From NCBI GenBank assembly GCA_965248905.1, contig CBDFKS010000007.1, positions 2,046,001-2,110,000 on the forward strand: a DNA stretch of 64,000 nt. The letters are read 5' to 3'. The notes under the pieces are model-generated. The model had not been told where the DNA came from, did not search any database, and was given only the letters and a program-made list of their open reading frames with translations. The translations under genes and the position numbers were made by a program. Shown here piece after piece: positions 8,971 to 16,973 of this stretch. Each line of letters begins with the position of its first letter. Position 1 is the stretch's first letter. The DNA comes from CBDFKS01 sp965248905 (GTDB lineage: Bacteria; Chloroflexota; Dehalococcoidia; Lucifugimonadales; JAGWBF01).

Positions 8971-9223
8971 TAGTGGGACCACACGGTACACGATTTTCAA
9001 AGTTTTTACGCTATGCAGTATCGTTACGAGACGCCACGGTTAGCAAATAAACTTCATCACTACCACAGTCACGTTGTCAATCCCACCGGCATCATTGGCG
9101 GCTTCGACGAGCTGTTTGCACGCTGTGGGTGGGGGATCGGCTTCGAGAATGGTCCGGATGACGTCTTCGGAGACCATGGTTGTCAGTCCGTCGGTGCATA
9201 GCAACAAAAGGTCGCCGGGCTCC
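8970..9223. repeat. 254-bp direct repeat, copy 2 (within PP2C gene)
   Basis: This is the in-place copy of the repeat, containing the true 3' end of the PP2C gene and its flank. Its left edge abuts the IS630 terminal remnant and TA duplication. Confidence 0.9.
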
Positions 9224-9780
9224 ACTGCGTGGGCGGCGGCATGCGGGTTAATGCCCTTTCGGCTTCCCAACGCCTGAGTGATAACGTGTCGCTGAGGATG
9301 CCGTGCTGCATCTTCTGGGGCCACCAGACCGTTCTCTACTTTGTCGCGTATCACCGAGTCTTCCTTTATCAGCTTCTGCAAGCGTCCACCTCGAAGACGG
9401 AACGCCGGGCTATCTCCCAGGTGCCCGATCCTTAGGGTGGCAGGGGAATCCTCAGCTAACAAAGCGATCGTCGCTGTGGTGGCCATGCCCTGGAGGGCCG
9501 GGTCACGCAGTCCATCCAGTATCAGTCTTTCATGTAGCTGCTCCAGTAGTTCTTCCAGTCCGACCTCCGATGCCAGTAGAGAGGTGTCTGGCAAGGATGA
9601 GTCGCCGACGAGCTGGGTAAGGTGCTCCGCTGCCAAGGAGCTGGCCCGAGCTCCATGAGCTTGACCTCCCACTCCGTCGAATACGCCAGCCACGGCCAGG
9701 TAGTGGCTGGATAGGTCAGGCTCTTGTAATATCACAAAGGCATCTTCATTGGCGGGCCTGACCAGGCCCCGATCGGTCAT
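9040..9780 (-). CDS. PP2C-family Ser/Thr protein phosphatase
   Basis: A phosphatase of about 246 residues that would reverse the module's kinase. PP2C motifs are in order: TDRGLVRPANEDAF (metal-binding Asp), VFDGVGGQAHG (the DG..GG signature), ATTATIALL, HLGDSPAFRLR, LLLLCTDGLT and the final GGIDNVTVVV with its metal-binding Asp. No transmembrane segment is seen, so it is cytoplasmic. I start it at the ATG at 9780 because this ATG overlaps the stop of the small gene upstream (ATGA), a translational-coupling arrangement. A longer frame from 9819 is possible but would add a non-family peptide. Its 3' end has a second partial copy at 8686-8939. Confidence 0.88.
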   Translation of the reverse strand: MTDRGLVRPANEDAFVILQEPDLSSHYLAVAGVFDGVGGQAHGARASSLAAEHLTQLVGDSSLPDTSLLASEVGLEELLEQLHERLILDGLRDPALQGMATTATIALLAEDSPATLRIGHLGDSPAFRLRGGRLQKLIKEDSVIRDKVENGLVAPEDAARHPQRHVITQALGSRKGINPHAAAHAVEPGDLLLLCTDGLTTMVSEDVIRTILEADPPPTACKQLVEAANDAGGIDNVTVVVMKFIC

Positions 9781-10001
9781 TCGGCAATCTCTACCTCGTA
9801 GCAGGTTACTGGATACCAATCGTCTGTCATTGGGAGCTCCCCTTCGTTACTTCGGGGCGCCATTGCTGAGTATGGGGAAGCGGAATACCCCGGAGAGTGG
9901 AATTCTTCCACAAGCCATTCATATGAGTCGTGGGGCGTTGAATCGTCTGAGTTCCCAATCTTTACCTCCCCGTAATTTCCTCTACAACGCCAACATAGCA
10001 T
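9777..10001 (-). CDS. Small protein of unknown function upstream of PP2C
   Basis: A 74-residue frame beginning MLCWRCRGNYGEVK and ending VTCYEVEIAE. Its TGA overlaps the PP2C start as ATGA, which suggests it is translated and coupled. A CWRC pair near the N-terminus could be half of a zinc ribbon, and the rest is acidic with a D/S-rich middle. I do not recognise a family. It could also be the distal end of a zinc-ribbon gene whose start was lost in the damaged stretch upstream. Confidence 0.4.
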   Translation of the reverse strand: MLCWRCRGNYGEVKIGNSDDSTPHDSYEWLVEEFHSPGYSASPYSAMAPRSNEGELPMTDDWYPVTCYEVEIAE

Positions 10002-10145
10002 CGGGGATAAGGAATAAATTGCACATAGAGTTGCGAATGGGTTGCACGTTACTTGCCAAAACTACTCTCAAGCCGGCGTCCATTTTCAAAATCCAGCGGC
10101 ACCCACGATTTCCTCCCATGATGTGGAACCCCGCTACCATGGTAT

Positions 10146-10647
10146 TCAAGCCACTCTTTGAATCGAGGGAATAGAATGTAAAGAGGACACTGCAGCTGGT
10201 GCTGGATGTGTGGGGTCGGTGAAGGAGACTAGTGGCCGTTGCCCCCACTTGCTCTTGGCACAGTTGTACCTGGCCCACCCCTGGGGGTCGGCCCGTAGAG
10301 CGATGATGTCGGCGTGGCCAAGCTGGTTCTCCGGCCAGCCCAGGCACTCTGCCATTTCTCGATAAAAGGTGACTATGCCGAATGAACTGCAGGCTCGACT
10401 CCCGTGCATCGCCGAGACACGCGTCCAACGCTCTTGGTTCACTTCCTAGCTCGGTGGCGACCAAGTCCTGAAGCATCACAGCCGCCTGGTTTACAAACTC
10501 TGGTACAACCTGATCACTGCGATCTGGCGCCTCTTCCCACCGGAACCAACCGCCGCCTCCAATTGCCCGACTAAAGAAGTGTGTAATACACAGAAGAGCC
10601 ACCATCAAAAATCCTGGTACCTTTTTGCAGCCGTCCGGCTGTTTCAT
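10146..10647 (-). pseudogene. Degenerate substrate-binding-protein paralogue
   Basis: From an ATG at 10647 the translation gives a membrane-anchor-like start (VPGFLMVALLCITHFF), then VVPEFVNQAAVML, matching the 'EWVNQAV' helix of the kinase's outer domain. The frame shifts near 10440. The second frame then gives FYREMAECLGWPENQLGHADIIALRADPQGWAR (positions about 10360-10260), which aligns with MWRPMAEALGWPDTPIGWDTIVELAADPDGW of the neighbouring intact protein. No stable frame follows. It is a third, dead copy of the same extracellular domain, placed between the intact copy and the PP2C gene. Confidence 0.7.
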
Positions 10648-10666
10648 TGCAGAGAACTCACAGGAT

Positions 10667-12418
10667 TTATTGCTCCGCAGAAATGGAGAAGTAAACATTA
10701 CTAATAGAATCGGGATCGGCAGTGAACAGCCGTCCGCCGGTTGCCAAAGCTAATCGTGATAGGAGCGCATCATTGGCTTCATCGCCGAAGGCTATAGGGA
10801 AGATTTTGAAACCATCCGCCTCGGCGGTGGCCGGCAGGCACGTAGTGAACATCTGTTGTTCCGTTGGCTGTCCTGTCGTATCCTCGCCGTCAGAAAGGAG
10901 AACGATACCGTACAAACGCGACTCGCCTTGAGCCTCATTCTCAGCCTGCAGTTTGCCAGCCAGGGCAGTCGCCACACAGACGGCTGCATGGAGGGTGGTG
11001 TTGCCACCGGCCGTAAGGGTGCGAACCCGGCGTGACAGCCCTTCGACGACATTGCGGACGGTGTCTGGCTCAGACAGGGTGACAACGTTACTGCTGAAGG
11101 TTAGGACGGCCACCTCATCGTCTGGGTCGAGGCCGGTAAGGAACTCAGCCGTAGCGGCCGTCGCATTCTTGATGTTCTCCCCACGCATACTGCCAGAAAC
11201 GTCTAAAACGATGATGACGGTGGCTTTTCGCTTGGTAATCATGAAGAGATCGATCACAGCCGCAGTCACCACGGCATCCGGGCTCGAGAGGCGGGTTGCA
11301 TTGTTCAGGCCGACACGGGTGTCAGTCCCGTTGTCCAAGGTAAGCGGCGCGAGAATGGGAATGCTGCTGTCAATAGGACGCAGGCGGTTGTCAACGGCCA
11401 ACGCCTGCCGTTCAGGCGCCAGGAGATAGTCACGGAATATAGCGGCGGCTTCCGATTCCGCAGCACTGACCCAATCAGCGTTATCGAGGATGCAGTAAGG
11501 ATGATCTGCCCATACGGTGCCCCCGGACGGGAAAATGAAGGCTAATGGGAAGCGTAATTCGTCGCGATTATTAATGTTGTAGCGGACTGTGGTCTCTTCA
11601 GAGGCCGCAATGGCGTGTACGTAACCGGGACCTTGCTCGACCATCAGATCGAAAAGGGCAGTAGATCCGCGACCGTACTTAGCGGTGTTTTGCTCGAGGG
11701 AACGCATCGCGTCTTCTACTTCAGTCTGGTAGACCTGGTCAGCCGCCAGGGGACCGCTATCGCCGATAATGCCATGGACAAATGAGGTCATGGAAAGCAT
11801 TCCGGTGTTGGAGTGAGCGGGATGACTGTGACCAAAACGGAATTGTCCCCATTCAGGATGGCCGTAAGTCGACCAGCCATCCGGGTCGGCGGCGAGCTCG
11901 ACGATGGTGTCCCAACCAATCGGCGTATCGGGCCAGCCCAACGCTTCGGCCATCGGCCGCCACATGGCAAAACCGATAGGGGCATAAACCGTGGATTGGC
12001 ACGCCTGACTAATGAGCACGTGGTTTTCTCGTTGTCGCCAGGTCTCATTAATTAGAGTTACCCAGGATTGGTCGCCAGGGCTCCAAGCTACGGGCTTCAA
12101 CTCACCCTCCAGGATGTCATTCATAGAACTGCCCGATCTGCCGTGGCTGACTTCTACTATGATGGTTTCACCGGTAGCCGCCACCCTTCCTTCAGCATTA
12201 AACTGCTCCACAACTTGATTTAGCCAATCTCGTTTGGTACTGGAAGAGAATAATGTGATCAGGATGGAATCGGCTGATTTCGTGGACGCTACTGAGGTCC
12301 TACCGGCGACCTGAGCTTCTTCATCAGTGTCGTCTCCGCCGCGGATGAAATTCACGACAATCCCGGCCGCGACAACCGCGACGAACACAAAGACGATTAC
12401 TATAGTTAGCGGTTTCAT
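10667..12418 (-). CDS. Membrane-anchored substrate-binding-like / von Willebrand A protein
   Basis: A 583-residue protein. An N-terminal signal anchor covers about residues 4-26. Residues ~51-395 form a solute-binding-protein-like domain (SILITLFSSSTKRDWLNQVV, then GWPDTPIGWD and FPSGGTVWADHPYCILD) paralogous to the outer part of the kinase. Residues ~398-575 form a vWA domain with an intact MIDAS: VIIVLDVSGSMRG (DxSxS at 406-410), a Thr in TAGGNTTLH and LLSDGED. It should sit outside the membrane and bind metal-dependent ligands. The domain pair matches the known 'substrate-binding and VWA' architecture. It lies mid-operon between the dead paralogue and the 3-TM protein gene. Confidence 0.88.
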   Translation of the reverse strand: MKPLTIVIVFVFVAVVAAGIVVNFIRGGDDTDEEAQVAGRTSVASTKSADSILITLFSSSTKRDWLNQVVEQFNAEGRVAATGETIIVEVSHGRSGSSMNDILEGELKPVAWSPGDQSWVTLINETWRQRENHVLISQACQSTVYAPIGFAMWRPMAEALGWPDTPIGWDTIVELAADPDGWSTYGHPEWGQFRFGHSHPAHSNTGMLSMTSFVHGIIGDSGPLAADQVYQTEVEDAMRSLEQNTAKYGRGSTALFDLMVEQGPGYVHAIAASEETTVRYNINNRDELRFPLAFIFPSGGTVWADHPYCILDNADWVSAAESEAAAIFRDYLLAPERQALAVDNRLRPIDSSIPILAPLTLDNGTDTRVGLNNATRLSSPDAVVTAAVIDLFMITKRKATVIIVLDVSGSMRGENIKNATAATAEFLTGLDPDDEVAVLTFSSNVVTLSEPDTVRNVVEGLSRRVRTLTAGGNTTLHAAVCVATALAGKLQAENEAQGESRLYGIVLLSDGEDTTGQPTEQQMFTTCLPATAEADGFKIFPIAFGDEANDALLSRLALATGGRLFTADPDSISNVYFSISAEQ

Positions 12419-12503
12419 GTTAATTCTTTGCTCCCTCTATCTGAGTTTGTCCATTTTGTAGAGTCTTTAGCCTTGAGGCTTTGCAATTCTTGCATGTTGC
12501 TTG

Positions 12504-13235
12504 TCATCTCAAGCCCAGCTTGGCGCCTGATATGTCGGCAATGGAGCGGGCTAGTGAGAACATTCCCTGGTCAGGTTCTTGATTCTTCTTCTGGTGAGGG
12601 CCCCATCCGATTTCGGTCCGGCGTCCATCTTTGCCGAGTATATCCAGACGGTAGTGGTACCGAATCACGTCCTCCTCATCCTCTCTGTGTTCATGTCTGA
12701 CAAAAAACCCATCTATTTTGGTGATGTTACGGAAAGGTATCGTGAGTTCGCTCATTCCCGGCGGCAGGAGGTGAGTGTCCCTCCTTACAACGGACTCTGA
12801 GGAGAGGTCAACGAAGACCTGGTACCTGGGGGCCACCGCAGAACCTATGAAGATACCAATTAAGGGTAGGGTGAGCACAACATAAGCCGCGAAAGGGAGC
12901 GAACTGCCATCTTCTTCGCTACTTCCACTGCCAAGCTCGTCCCAGATGCGACGCCAGGTACGGTTGGAGAGATATGCCCCTACCCCAAAGGCAAGGAGAG
13001 TGAAAACATGAAAGCCGAAGGAGGCGAGGTACACAGCCTGATGACGTGTGTGCATCAGTTCTGCCAGTGGAGAGGGAGGAGAGCCGGAAAAGGCGAACGC
13101 AAGAAAGCCCACTTGCATGGCTGACCAAATCGCCACCACACCTAAGAGAATACGCATAGCAGTAGCGCCACTCGTTGAGCCACGTACTTCGAGTTCCTTC
13201 GCATCTTTCGCCACTGCCATTTTCGAATTTCCCAT
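12504..13235 (-). CDS. Three-TM membrane protein with PH-like C-terminal domain, function unknown
   Basis: A 243-residue protein with hydrophobic helices at about 27-50, 68-90 and 112-134. A soluble C-terminal half follows, predicted beta-rich (VFVDLSSESVVRRD, ELTIPFRNITKIDGFFV, RYHYRLDILGKDGRRTEIG). The pattern recalls bacterial PH-like domains attached to membrane helices, but I cannot assign a family. Its start codon lies one base from the end of the TelA-family gene upstream in the operon, so the two are very likely co-translated. Confidence 0.75.
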   Translation of the reverse strand: MGNSKMAVAKDAKELEVRGSTSGATAMRILLGVVAIWSAMQVGFLAFAFSGSPPSPLAELMHTRHQAVYLASFGFHVFTLLAFGVGAYLSNRTWRRIWDELGSGSSEEDGSSLPFAAYVVLTLPLIGIFIGSAVAPRYQVFVDLSSESVVRRDTHLLPPGMSELTIPFRNITKIDGFFVRHEHREDEEDVIRYHYRLDILGKDGRRTEIGWGPHQKKNQEPDQGMFSLARSIADISGAKLGLR

Positions 13236-13236
13236 C

Positions 13237-14424
13237 TCATGCTTCTATGGACCGTGGCTCGGCCTCGCGCTGCTCGCGGAGCCCCTGGGACCGTTGCTGC
13301 ATGTCCATGGACAGTTCTCTTAGTTTCGCGATGTTCCCACGGGCGGCTTCGATGCCTTCCTGCTTTAGCCGGTCAGCGGTGTTCATAGCCTCTATGAGGT
13401 CGTTGTGGGCCTGGGTGATCTTATCGATGGCTATCACTGGATTGTTATAGATATCGCCGATCTCCTCAGTGTGCTGCCTGATAGACGCGGCGTTGGCCGC
13501 TATGAGGTTCCCCAGAAACTCCCGTGTCCGCTGGGTGGCTTCCAGGATTCTCTTTTGGCGTGTGAGGGCCGACTGAATCGCGAGGCCGACCATCACCAGG
13601 TTGGACCCCAGGCTCAGCGTCCGCTCCACCGACTGCCCCAACCGGTTGTTGTTCTGGCGGGTCATCTCGATACTGACGAAGAACTGGATATGGACCGTCT
13701 CCATGGTGTGCAGGTCCTGGACCCGCATTGACACATCATGGAGTGAATTGCGCACCCTCTCTGCTTTCAGTGCGTCATCGCTCTCTCCCATCAGCTCGTT
13801 CAGCTCCCCCATGATCAGCTCGCCCATGTAGGCGTTCTTCTGGATGGGCAGCTGCTGAGTCTCGATCTGCTCGTATAGCTTCCTGAGCTCCACGTTGTCC
13901 CTGGCCAGCATCGCCCGTCCTTCGCGGAGCTTGGTTTCGATTATTGTCACCTGTTTGGATACGGGTTCGTACTTGATGGCAACCTTCTCCAGCACTTTGA
14001 TGGCTGGAGCGACCTTGCCGATGAATGGGATCCAGCCAAGGAATTTCTTGATGCCGGTGGGATGCTGAAGCTCGTGAGGATTTATCTCGTTGAGGGCCAC
14101 CCGCAGGTCAACGAGGTCCTTCGCGATATCGTCGCCGGGCCCCTGTTGGGTCATCATGTCGCTGACCCGGATCCTCAAGAGCTCCATCTCGGTCCCGGCG
14201 GCTCTCTGGGCCTGCATCCCCAGGTTGGTAATGCTGTCGCTCAGCTCCAGCTCCCTGCTGCCACCCGCCTTGGCAAGCTCCTCTACCAGGGCCAGAGCTC
14301 GCTCTTTGAGGTCCTGTTCTTCCGTATCGGAGAGTCCTCGGGGGCGTTTGGGCTCTTTTACCTCCACAGGAACAAACTCTCGGGTTTCCGTAGGCACCAG
14401 CCCTGGGCTCTCTTCCATCACCAT
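13237..14424 (-). CDS. TelA-family (toxic anion resistance) protein, module A copy
   Basis: A 395-residue, mostly helical protein of the TelA family (PF05816): acidic/proline N-terminal tail, SRELELSDSITNLGMQAQ, KVLEKVAIKYEPVSKQVT, and the long C-terminal helices VERTLSLGSNLVMVGLAIQ and TREFLGNLIAANAASIRQ. The family is linked to tellurite and antibiotic resistance and usually sits beside XpaC-like membrane proteins. AGGAGG lies upstream of the ATG. A close paralogue (about four-fifths identical over the last 100 residues) is encoded at 33819-35027. The adjacent coiled-coil membrane protein gene upstream is its likely partner. Confidence 0.82.
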   Translation of the reverse strand: MVMEESPGLVPTETREFVPVEVKEPKRPRGLSDTEEQDLKERALALVEELAKAGGSRELELSDSITNLGMQAQRAAGTEMELLRIRVSDMMTQQGPGDDIAKDLVDLRVALNEINPHELQHPTGIKKFLGWIPFIGKVAPAIKVLEKVAIKYEPVSKQVTIIETKLREGRAMLARDNVELRKLYEQIETQQLPIQKNAYMGELIMGELNELMGESDDALKAERVRNSLHDVSMRVQDLHTMETVHIQFFVSIEMTRQNNNRLGQSVERTLSLGSNLVMVGLAIQSALTRQKRILEATQRTREFLGNLIAANAASIRQHTEEIGDIYNNPVIAIDKITQAHNDLIEAMNTADRLKQEGIEAARGNIAKLRELSMDMQQRSQGLREQREAEPRSIEA

Positions 14425-14464
14425 GTCGTATACCTCCTCGGAATTCGTTCAGGGTTCCGTCCCT

Positions 14465-15394
14465 TCAGTAGCCCAGCTTTTTAAGCTCCTCTTGCACCTC
14501 CTTAACCTGATGAATCGTTCGCCTCAGAGCCTCGGTCACCGAGTCAACGGTTGCTTCCGAGCTTCCAGTCCTGATGGCGGCCAGCTCGATGCGCGTGCGA
14601 TGAAGGGAGGCCTCACAACGGCCAGCCTGATAGAGGAGCCGCTCCAGGCGCAGTTGAAGCTGGTCCAGCATGTTCAGCCTCTGCCTGTGGGAGGCCAGGA
14701 TGTCTTCCTTGAGCCTTAGCCGCTCTGCCTGGCTTTCGTCCCATTTCAAGGCCTCGGCTTCCCTTTCCAGGTCAGTGATCTCTCTTTCCAGCCTCTCTTT
14801 GCCGGGGGTGTAGGCCGCTTTCATCAGCTCCAGCGCGTCCGATAGGACACTGAGTCCCTGCCAATAGGTCTCTCCTGCCAGGGAGGGGAAAAGGGACATG
14901 GACAAGGGATCGGTATCCTGCTTGCGGCCAAGGGCGGGCTGCAGCTCTTCGTATTCGCCCACCAACTCTGACAGGGCCTTCAGGCCTTCGGCGGAGCCAA
15001 TGCTGGAGAAACCCACCTGTAGGGATTCCCGCAGATGTCTCACTTCCTCTTGCTCCAACCGCGCCCGCTCCTCATCCAGAAGGTCCATGAGCTCCCGTGC
15101 CTTCTTGCCATACTCCTCGGTGTAGCGGAAGACGTAACGCCAGCCGAAGCCAGCGGCGGCCAGAATGCCTGAGACGGCAAGGAGGACCATGGCCCAGAGT
15201 CCGCCTCCGAGAATCGGCGAGACCAGCACCAGGTAGAGGATCGACATGACGACGGCCAGTGGCAACAGGGTGGCTGGGTGTTGGACAGCATCCCATAACA
15301 ACTGTCGCCTGATCGCAGGCTCGGATAAACTCTCGATGGCCGTCAGGCGAGACTCCTCGCCAGGCTTCGGCTCACGTTCAAATTTGGCCTTCAT
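14465..15394 (-). CDS. Membrane-anchored coiled-coil protein, module A copy
   Basis: A 309-residue protein. Two transmembrane helices lie near residues 42-62 and 66-86 (PLAVVMSILYLVLVS; LWAMVLLAVSGILAAAG), followed by ~220 residues of charged, heptad-rich helix (ERARLEQEEVRHLRES; REITDLEREAEALKW). The conserved end is KEVQEELKKLGY. The layout and the TelA neighbour recall XpaC-type proteins (PF10112), but the match is by architecture only. A paralogue at 20005-20925 shares the C-terminus (ASLHRTR.ELAA, KEVQEELKKLG). It is the first gene of the module A operon as visible, with 41 bases to the TelA gene. Confidence 0.75.
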   Translation of the reverse strand: MKAKFEREPKPGEESRLTAIESLSEPAIRRQLLWDAVQHPATLLPLAVVMSILYLVLVSPILGGGLWAMVLLAVSGILAAAGFGWRYVFRYTEEYGKKARELMDLLDEERARLEQEEVRHLRESLQVGFSSIGSAEGLKALSELVGEYEELQPALGRKQDTDPLSMSLFPSLAGETYWQGLSVLSDALELMKAAYTPGKERLEREITDLEREAEALKWDESQAERLRLKEDILASHRQRLNMLDQLQLRLERLLYQAGRCEASLHRTRIELAAIRTGSSEATVDSVTEALRRTIHQVKEVQEELKKLGY

Positions 15395-15749
15395 AGGTGC
15401 TCTATCTCGTACCGGAGCTGACTTTCCTCACGGTCCACGACCAAGGGTGCCCAGCCTCGTATTGGTCCTTAGACGCCGCGCTCCCTATCGTGGTGATTGA
15501 TCTCCCGTCGTCTATCTGTCCCGACAACAGCGTAACCGGCCGGACTGCATTTAAATTCCAAATAGCCTTGCGAATCAGTTGCACCTGTCTTGCCGCCGAT
15601 ATCCCGAAATAGGGAAAGCGCCGACTGACGGTTCAACTGATGGAAGCGCACCGCCTCGAGACACCCAGGGGAGATTGTTGAAGGTCAAGGTGCACTAAGC
15701 GGAATCTATGCTTAAGGGGCGAACCTGCTTCTGGGACTATTAATGGGGA
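15395..15749. other. Gap without recognised genes
   Basis: About 355 bases upstream of the module A operon. Short minus-strand frames here (for example GGKTGATDSQGYLEFKC near 15570) look like a carboxypeptidase-regulatory-type beta-sandwich fragment with shifts, but this is too short to support. No clear promoter for the operon could be picked out. Confidence 0.4.
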
Positions 15750-16040
15750 GGTTTCCCAGAGTGGCAAAGGTGTGGGTAGACAGTGCCTATCAGGGTTTGA
15801 GGGAGTGAATCAAGACCACATTGGGGCGGGAACTGGAGGTGGTCCAGCACTAGTGGACAGGGTTCAGAGGGTTATGGGTTTCCGAGGGAGTAGAACCACC
15901 ATTGCTTGTGATCCCGGGGGCTTCCAAGTACTGCCAAGGAGGCTCGTACTGCGGGGAAGACCGCAGCGCAAGACAACCACACGCCGACGCCAGGATCCTC
16001 GGCCAACTACCTAGCTAGGCCACTGGACTTGCTGGCCTCT
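15750..16040 (+). pseudogene. IS5-family transposase relic (C-terminal part)
   Basis: Reading across several frameshifts on the plus strand gives AKVWVDSAYQG, then IKTTLGRELEVVQH, PGGFQVLPRR and a YLP-type end. This is the order of the IS5 transposase C-terminal catalytic region (Asp of VDSAYQG, the LPRRWVVERT segment). Three or more shifts and stops interrupt it. No terminal repeats could be matched. Confidence 0.6.
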
Positions 16041-16461
16041 ACCCTTTATTCGACGAAGGTGCCCTTTTGGAAAATACCCCTCGCCCTGCTGTCCCCGTGG
16101 CCGAGTGCTGAAGATACGTTTGTGACGATGCACCACGAATCGCACGCTCCCCTAACTTTAGTTCGCTCTGGAGTATGGCAAATTGGGCGGCGCGCCCAAA
16201 GCCCTCGACCTTGCCAGAAGGCTCCATCAAATTCCCTAGCTGAGGAACCATGTTTAGCGCCTTTGCCAGATGGATTTCTTTTTGGCGATCCTGATCTCAC
16301 CGCGTAACGTCCATTACACAAAACGCCCCAGCTTTTATAAAGTGGGGGCGTAGATTCGTAACTTGGCGGAGTCGAGCAGGGAAAGACTCCACGAACGAGT
16401 CAATTGTCAGCTGTGGTGCGCGTATGGAGGCAATTCAAGTGGCAGGGATGCCCTGAGTTAA
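16041..16461. other. Gap with one hairpin
   Basis: No gene is recognised. A hairpin with 7-bp stem ACGCCCC/GGGGCGT (16323-16329 with 16345-16351) and an inner CTTT/AAAG stem lies here. It could terminate transcription of the minus-strand HEPN-like gene, or be an old mobile-element palindrome. Confidence 0.35.
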
Positions 16462-16971
16462 CTACGGTTCGATCTCTGCTAAGAATAAGCGGTCGTCTAG
16501 GTCATTCCCTTTCGTTTGGACCCTCCATACCTCATTATTTATGATTCTACGCACTACTTCCCGCATTCGTTCCACATCTGTCCAAGCGACAGGCTGGCCT
16601 GTGCTGTGCCCGTGAGTTATCTCATTCCTTTTGCGGTACCATTGTTTGACTTCTTTATTCAGGGACTGCCGCCCCTCGCGACGCGATTCGAGAAGGCAAG
16701 CTGCTCTTAGCGCAACCTTGTACCCAACAGCCTCATGGGTACTTAGCAAGGTCTCTAGAGCAATCATGAGGTCCATAAACGCATTCGCCGGCTCAAATCC
16801 TTCGGCGAATAGGTCCTTTTTGAAGCTATCCATAAACCTAAATACAGCCAACTGGATAAGGGACCAATAGGAATCCCAGAGAGTACCAAAGTGTCCCTGA
16901 AGTTGGTCGTGGTTCTCCTTGGTTACGAACAACAAATCCAAGTCTGTCGGATCGCCACCAAAATTCCTCAT
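16462..16971 (-). CDS. HEPN/Apea-like domain protein, probably 5' truncated
   Basis: About 169 residues from the ATG at 16971. The C-terminal half, ALETLLSTHEAVGYKVALRA and then YRKRNEITHGH, carries the R.....H signature of HEPN (Apea-like) domains, which are often RNases in toxin or defence systems. The frame stays open upstream of this ATG (WAEPFQHDIDDLAAADD, overlapping the end of the subtilase frame), so the true start may be lost and the gene fused to the protease by a deletion. Whether the domain is active cannot be judged. Confidence 0.55.
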   Translation of the reverse strand: MRNFGGDPTDLDLLFVTKENHDQLQGHFGTLWDSYWSLIQLAVFRFMDSFKKDLFAEGFEPANAFMDLMIALETLLSTHEAVGYKVALRAACLLESRREGRQSLNKEVKQWYRKRNEITHGHSTGQPVAWTDVERMREVVRRIINNEVWRVQTKGNDLDDRLFLAEIEP

Positions 16972-16973
16972 AC

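Noticed and set aside
8686..9223. CRISPR-like or satellite repeat
   Set aside because: There are only two long copies containing part of a gene and an IS end, not short repeats with spacers.
9982..10698. A single 238-codon gene on the minus strand
   Set aside because: Only its first part matches the paralogue; the homology then moves to another frame, so it is a decayed gene rather than a new protein.
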